Shown here piece by piece: positions 6,071 through 7,664 of a stretch of DNA of 7,664 nt. The notes below the pieces were generated by a model that was not told the DNA's origin, made no database searches, and saw only the letters and a list, made by a program, of their open reading frames with translations. Source of the DNA: Paracoccaceae bacterium (lineage in GTDB: Bacteria; Pseudomonadota; Alphaproteobacteria; Rhodobacterales; Rhodobacteraceae); assembly GCA_019090405.1 (NCBI GenBank), contig JAHRVZ010000402.1:1-7664 (forward strand). The letters are read 5' to 3'. Made by a program: the position numbers and the translations under genes. Every line of letters begins with the position of its first letter. The stretch's first letter is position 1.

Positions 6071-6865
6071 TCATGGCGCAACAATCCCGCCATCCACCAC
6101 CAGGCTTTGACCGGTCATCATCCGGCTGGCGCCCGAAGCCAAAAACAACGCGGTTCCGACGATATCATCCGGAACCAGAGCCTGAGGCAAACATTGCTTG
6201 GCAACATGCTCGGCCACACTTTCGGGTGTTAGCCAAAGCTCTTTCTGCCGGTCCGTCAGCACCTGACCGGGCGCAATCGAATTGACCCGGATATTGTCGC
6301 CACCAAATTCACGCGCAAGGCTGTGCGACAACGCCGTAATCGCAGCATTTGAGGCGGCATATATCGGCATGTCGGCCATGCCCACCATATAGGAAATCGA
6401 AGAAAAGTTGATGATCGCACCACCACCTTGTTCGCGCATGCCTGCAATGACCGCCTGACAGGCAAAGAAATAGGATTTGAGATTGATGTCGCTGGACCAG
6501 CGCCAGAATTCCTCGGTGACGTCTTCGGTGGCATGGCGGGTGTCATTGGCGGCATTGTTGATCAGAATACGTACCGTACCATGAGCATCTGACGCCGTTT
6601 CAACCGCGGCTTTTAGTTGGGAAATATCAGTGATGTCACATGGGATGAACAATGGTCGACTGTTGTGTTTCGCCATTATTTCATCGCAAAATGCGGCCCC
6701 GTCAGAGCGTTGAACAAAGGCGACACGCGCGCCTTGGGCCAGAAAGCCATCGGTAAGTGCCGCGCCAATGCCTGAGCCTCCGCCAGTTATAAACACCGAA
6801 GCCCCGGCAATATCGGTAAACGTCGCCGGCAATTCTGGCCGCCCTGTTTCGCCCCATTTGTCCAT
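6071..6865 (-). CDS. SDR family oxidoreductase with altered catalytic tetrad
   Basis: A 264-residue classical short-chain dehydrogenase/reductase. Cofactor motif TGGGSGIG is at residues 27-34, CDIT with Asp77 at 76-79, NNAAN at 103-107, the tetrad Asn in DINLKS (Asn128), catalytic Ser156 in INFSS, Tyr169 in IYAASN, and NSIAPG ending at 200. The Lys expected four residues after Tyr169 is Asn173. Gln52-Arg53 after the second strand, in place of an acidic residue, may favour NADP(H). The C-terminal VVDGGIVAP is normal, so the gene is intact. The substrate is unknown; similarity is to sugar/polyol or 3-oxoacyl-type dehydrogenases. ATG at 6865 is preferred (AAGGG five bases upstream) over a GTG at 6895 that lacks a good ribosome site. 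Length is normal for the family. Confidence 0.85.
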   Translation of the reverse strand: MDKWGETGRPELPATFTDIAGASVFITGGGSGIGAALTDGFLAQGARVAFVQRSDGAAFCDEIMAKHNSRPLFIPCDITDISQLKAAVETASDAHGTVRILINNAANDTRHATEDVTEEFWRWSSDINLKSYFFACQAVIAGMREQGGGAIINFSSISYMVGMADMPIYAASNAAITALSHSLAREFGGDNIRVNSIAPGQVLTDRQKELWLTPESVAEHVAKQCLPQALVPDDIVGTALFLASGASRMMTGQSLVVDGGIVAP

Positions 6866-6900
6866 GTCAGCCCTTAAAATACTATCTGCAGTCACACCCG

Positions 6901-6950
6901 GTCATATGCGTCGAATGGATCGGGAAATTCGTATTTTGACACGTCATATG
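6901..6950. repeat. Paired GTCATATG octamers upstream of the SDR gene
   Basis: GTCATATG occurs at 6901-6908 and 6943-6950, exactly 42 bases apart (about four helical turns), with a partial third copy GTCATAT at 7065-7071. Each contains the palindrome CATATG. Same-face spacing upstream of the SDR start could mean paired regulator sites; chance cannot be excluded for 8-mers. Confidence 0.35.
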
Positions 6951-7026
6951 GTGCCTTCGTTGCCTTAAACAACCACCACAGAGAGTATGGCAACGCAACC
7001 CCTTTGCATATCAAGACGTTTCGCAT

Positions 7027-7046
7027 TGTATCTGTATCAGGATACA
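7027..7046. promoter_or_regulatory. Operator-like dyad TGTATC-AG-GATACA preceded by an extra TGTATC
   Basis: TGTATC (7033-7038) and GATACA (7041-7046) are perfect inverted six-base arms around AG. A further direct copy of TGTATC lies immediately upstream at 7027-7032. The form resembles a repressor or activator binding site with an added half-site. It lies midway between the two divergent genes, so the target gene is uncertain. Confidence 0.4.
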
Positions 7047-7092
7047 TCGGGTAACGCACAAGTTAGTCATATATTTTGAGCGTTTCGCACAA

Positions 7093-7107
7093 AATTTGAT
7101 CCAAATT
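7093..7107. promoter_or_regulatory. AT-rich dyad AATTTG-ATC-CAAATT
   Basis: Arms AATTTG (7093-7098) and CAAATT (7102-7107) are perfect inverted repeats with a three-base centre. Short outer arms GCGTT (7080-7084) and AACGC (7109-7113) flank it, though not concentrically. Probable protein-binding site; no regulator family can be named. Confidence 0.35.
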
Positions 7108-7166
7108 GAACGCGGAACAACTTAACACAGGACAGCCCGGCAACTAATCAGGTATGCTGGACGACT

Positions 7167-7185
7167 TCAACTCCTGTAGTTGACA
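7167..7185 (+). promoter_or_regulatory. Dyad TCAACT/AGTTGA overlapping a TTGACA box
   Basis: TCAACT (7167-7172) and AGTTGA (7178-7183) are inverted around a five-base spacer. The right arm overlaps TTGACA (7180-7185), a perfect -35 consensus in the direction of the downstream gene. No matching -10 hexamer at 16-18 bases is present (TATTTT at 7200-7205 is only 14 bases away), so promoter assignment is weak. Confidence 0.3.
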
Positions 7186-7230
7186 ATTTTAGTCTGGATT
7201 ATTTTTTCACCCACCTCTAATAAGGAACTG

Positions 7231-7272
7231 ATGCTTTTGGCGTCCTTAAATTGGACGCCGCACCCAAGATGA
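7231..7272 (+). other. Possible 13-codon leader ORF upstream of the outer-membrane-type gene
   Basis: ATG at 7231 opens MLLASLNWTPHPR and stops with TGA at 7270-7272. AAGGAA (7222-7227) lies at a usable short distance upstream. The ORF spans the 7239-7259 hairpin, and its stop overlaps (ATGA) an ATG at 7269 that is in frame with the main gene. Such short ORFs arise often by chance; translation is unproven. Confidence 0.25.
7239..7259 (+). repeat. Perfect GC-rich hairpin in the 5' leader of the downstream gene
   Basis: GGCGTCC (7239-7245) pairs perfectly with GGACGCC (7253-7259) around loop TTAAATT. No T-tract follows on either strand, so it is not a classical intrinsic terminator. It lies about 80 bases before the downstream ATG and may be an mRNA leader hairpin or operator. 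Confidence 0.5.
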
Positions 7273-7337
7273 CAGGGCCCAATTCCCTTGTGCGTTTAGG
7301 CAAAAAGGTCGCGCAAAACAATTTAGAAAGAACAAGC

Positions 7338-7664
7338 ATGTCTTTTATCAAACCTACCCTTCTCGCGGGCGCACTTGCTTGCGCAGTGCCTTGCTTTGTC
7401 CATGCCGCCGAGGGCGATAGCGTCCTTAACTGCGCTCCGTTCTGCTTTGATCAAGCTGGCGAAGTCAGCTATTTCGCAGGCGCTCTTGGCCGTGTCGTTT
7501 TTGACTCGGACGACGGTCATCTTGGCCAGATCTTCGAGGCTGCAGCTGGCGTGTCATACAGCGGGTTCTTTGCCGAAGCCTGGCTTGGCACGTTGATTGA
7601 CGATCCAGCCGATGACTTCGAATACGAACTGTCCGCCGGATATGGTGGACCCATTTCTGATCAA
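7338..7664 (+). CDS. Exported protein, probable TorF-type outer-membrane beta-barrel (N-terminal part, cut by window edge)
   Basis: 109 residues are visible before the edge, with no stop. Residues 1-23 are a Sec signal peptide: Lys5, hydrophobic core TLLAGALACAVPCF, and probable cleavage after VHA or VHAA. The mature part has two nearby cysteines (Cys32, Cys36 in NCAPFCF), then alternating aromatic/hydrophobic strands, SYSGFFAEAWLGTLID and FEYELSAGYGG. The pattern of strands resembles the TorF/Gcw_chp porin-like family (A-G-x-W ... Y-E-x-x-x-x-A-G-Y), so an outer-membrane location is inferred. The ATG at 7338 is chosen because it places the signal peptide at the N-terminus. An in-frame ATG at 7269 would add 23 residues before it. 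The ribosome site is weak (AGAAAG). Confidence 0.72.
   Translation, partial: MSFIKPTLLAGALACAVPCFVHAAEGDSVLNCAPFCFDQAGEVSYFAGALGRVVFDSDDGHLGQIFEAAAGVSYSGFFAEAWLGTLIDDPADDFEYELSAGYGGPISDQ

Larger units (their letters stand above)
6866..7337. other. 472-base divergent intergenic region with multiple dyads, no substantial gene
   Basis: This stretch separates the leftward SDR gene from the rightward secreted-protein gene and is visibly more AT-rich than the flanking genes. No long ORF with coding character, tRNA or rRNA was recognised. It contains repeated GTCATATG octamers near the SDR side, dyads at 7033-7046, 7093-7107, 7167-7183 and 7239-7259, a perfect TTGACA at 7180-7185 without a well-spaced -10 box, and a possible 13-codon leader ORF. 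It probably holds the control regions for both flanking genes. Confidence 0.7.

Noticed and set aside
7154..7183. Nine-codon ORF ending in the 7167-7183 dyad as a leader peptide
   Set aside because: The only Shine-Dalgarno-like bases (CAGG) are too close to the ATG, and it would lie upstream of or within the candidate promoter.
7239..7259. Intrinsic terminator
   Set aside because: The stem is perfect, but neither strand has a run of T after it; the Ts lie on the wrong side.
7323..7520. 65-codon reverse-strand ORF over the start of the secreted-protein gene
   Set aside because: It is a shadow of the forward gene, which has a clear signal peptide and beta-strand pattern; the reverse translation shows no recognisable domain.
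1..7664. Mobile elements, CRISPR arrays, tRNA genes or defence systems
   Set aside because: No transposase, integrase, spaced direct-repeat array, tRNA fold or defence-protein motif was recognised on either strand.

Overview
The window looks like chromosomal DNA of an aerobic alphaproteobacterium, most likely a marine Rhodobacteraceae (Roseobacter-group) species. The evidence is an oxygen-dependent (late cobalt insertion) cobalamin gene order of cobL-cobE-cobM-cobB-cobA-cobF, moderately high GC, densely overlapping genes, and Rhodobacterales-like protein variants. This placement rests on gene content and family knowledge; no database search was possible.

Positions 1-4016 (+) hold the tail of a B12 biosynthesis operon. 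The cobL C-terminus is followed by cobE, cobM, cobB, cobA and cobF, every junction overlapping by 4 or 8 bases, so the genes are probably one mRNA with coupled translation. They cover uroporphyrinogen III methylation (CobA), two ring-methylation steps (CobM, CobF), methylation/decarboxylation by CobL, the accessory protein CobE, and a,c-diamidation (CobB).

Positions 4017-5680 (+) form a second unit. A cobalamin riboswitch (4070-4241), with a candidate promoter just upstream and a hairpin beside the Shine-Dalgarno site, precedes cbtB and cbtA (a B12-linked predicted cobalt transporter) and a membrane-anchored protein with a histidine-rich metal-binding-like linker. The arrangement suggests repression of cobalt uptake when B12 is plentiful. 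The His-rich protein is the least described part and the best candidate for an uncharacterised component.

Positions 5677-6865 (-) carry a convergent pair: an SDR oxidoreductase whose YxxxK lysine is replaced by asparagine, then a small four-cysteine DUF1636-type protein. The latter's stop codon overlaps the stop of the His-rich gene.

Positions 6866-7337 are a 472-base AT-richer intergenic region with no sizeable gene but several dyad symmetries, repeated GTCATATG octamers and a possible short leader ORF. It separates the SDR gene from a rightward, edge-truncated gene (7338-7664) for a secreted protein resembling a TorF-type outer-membrane beta-barrel.
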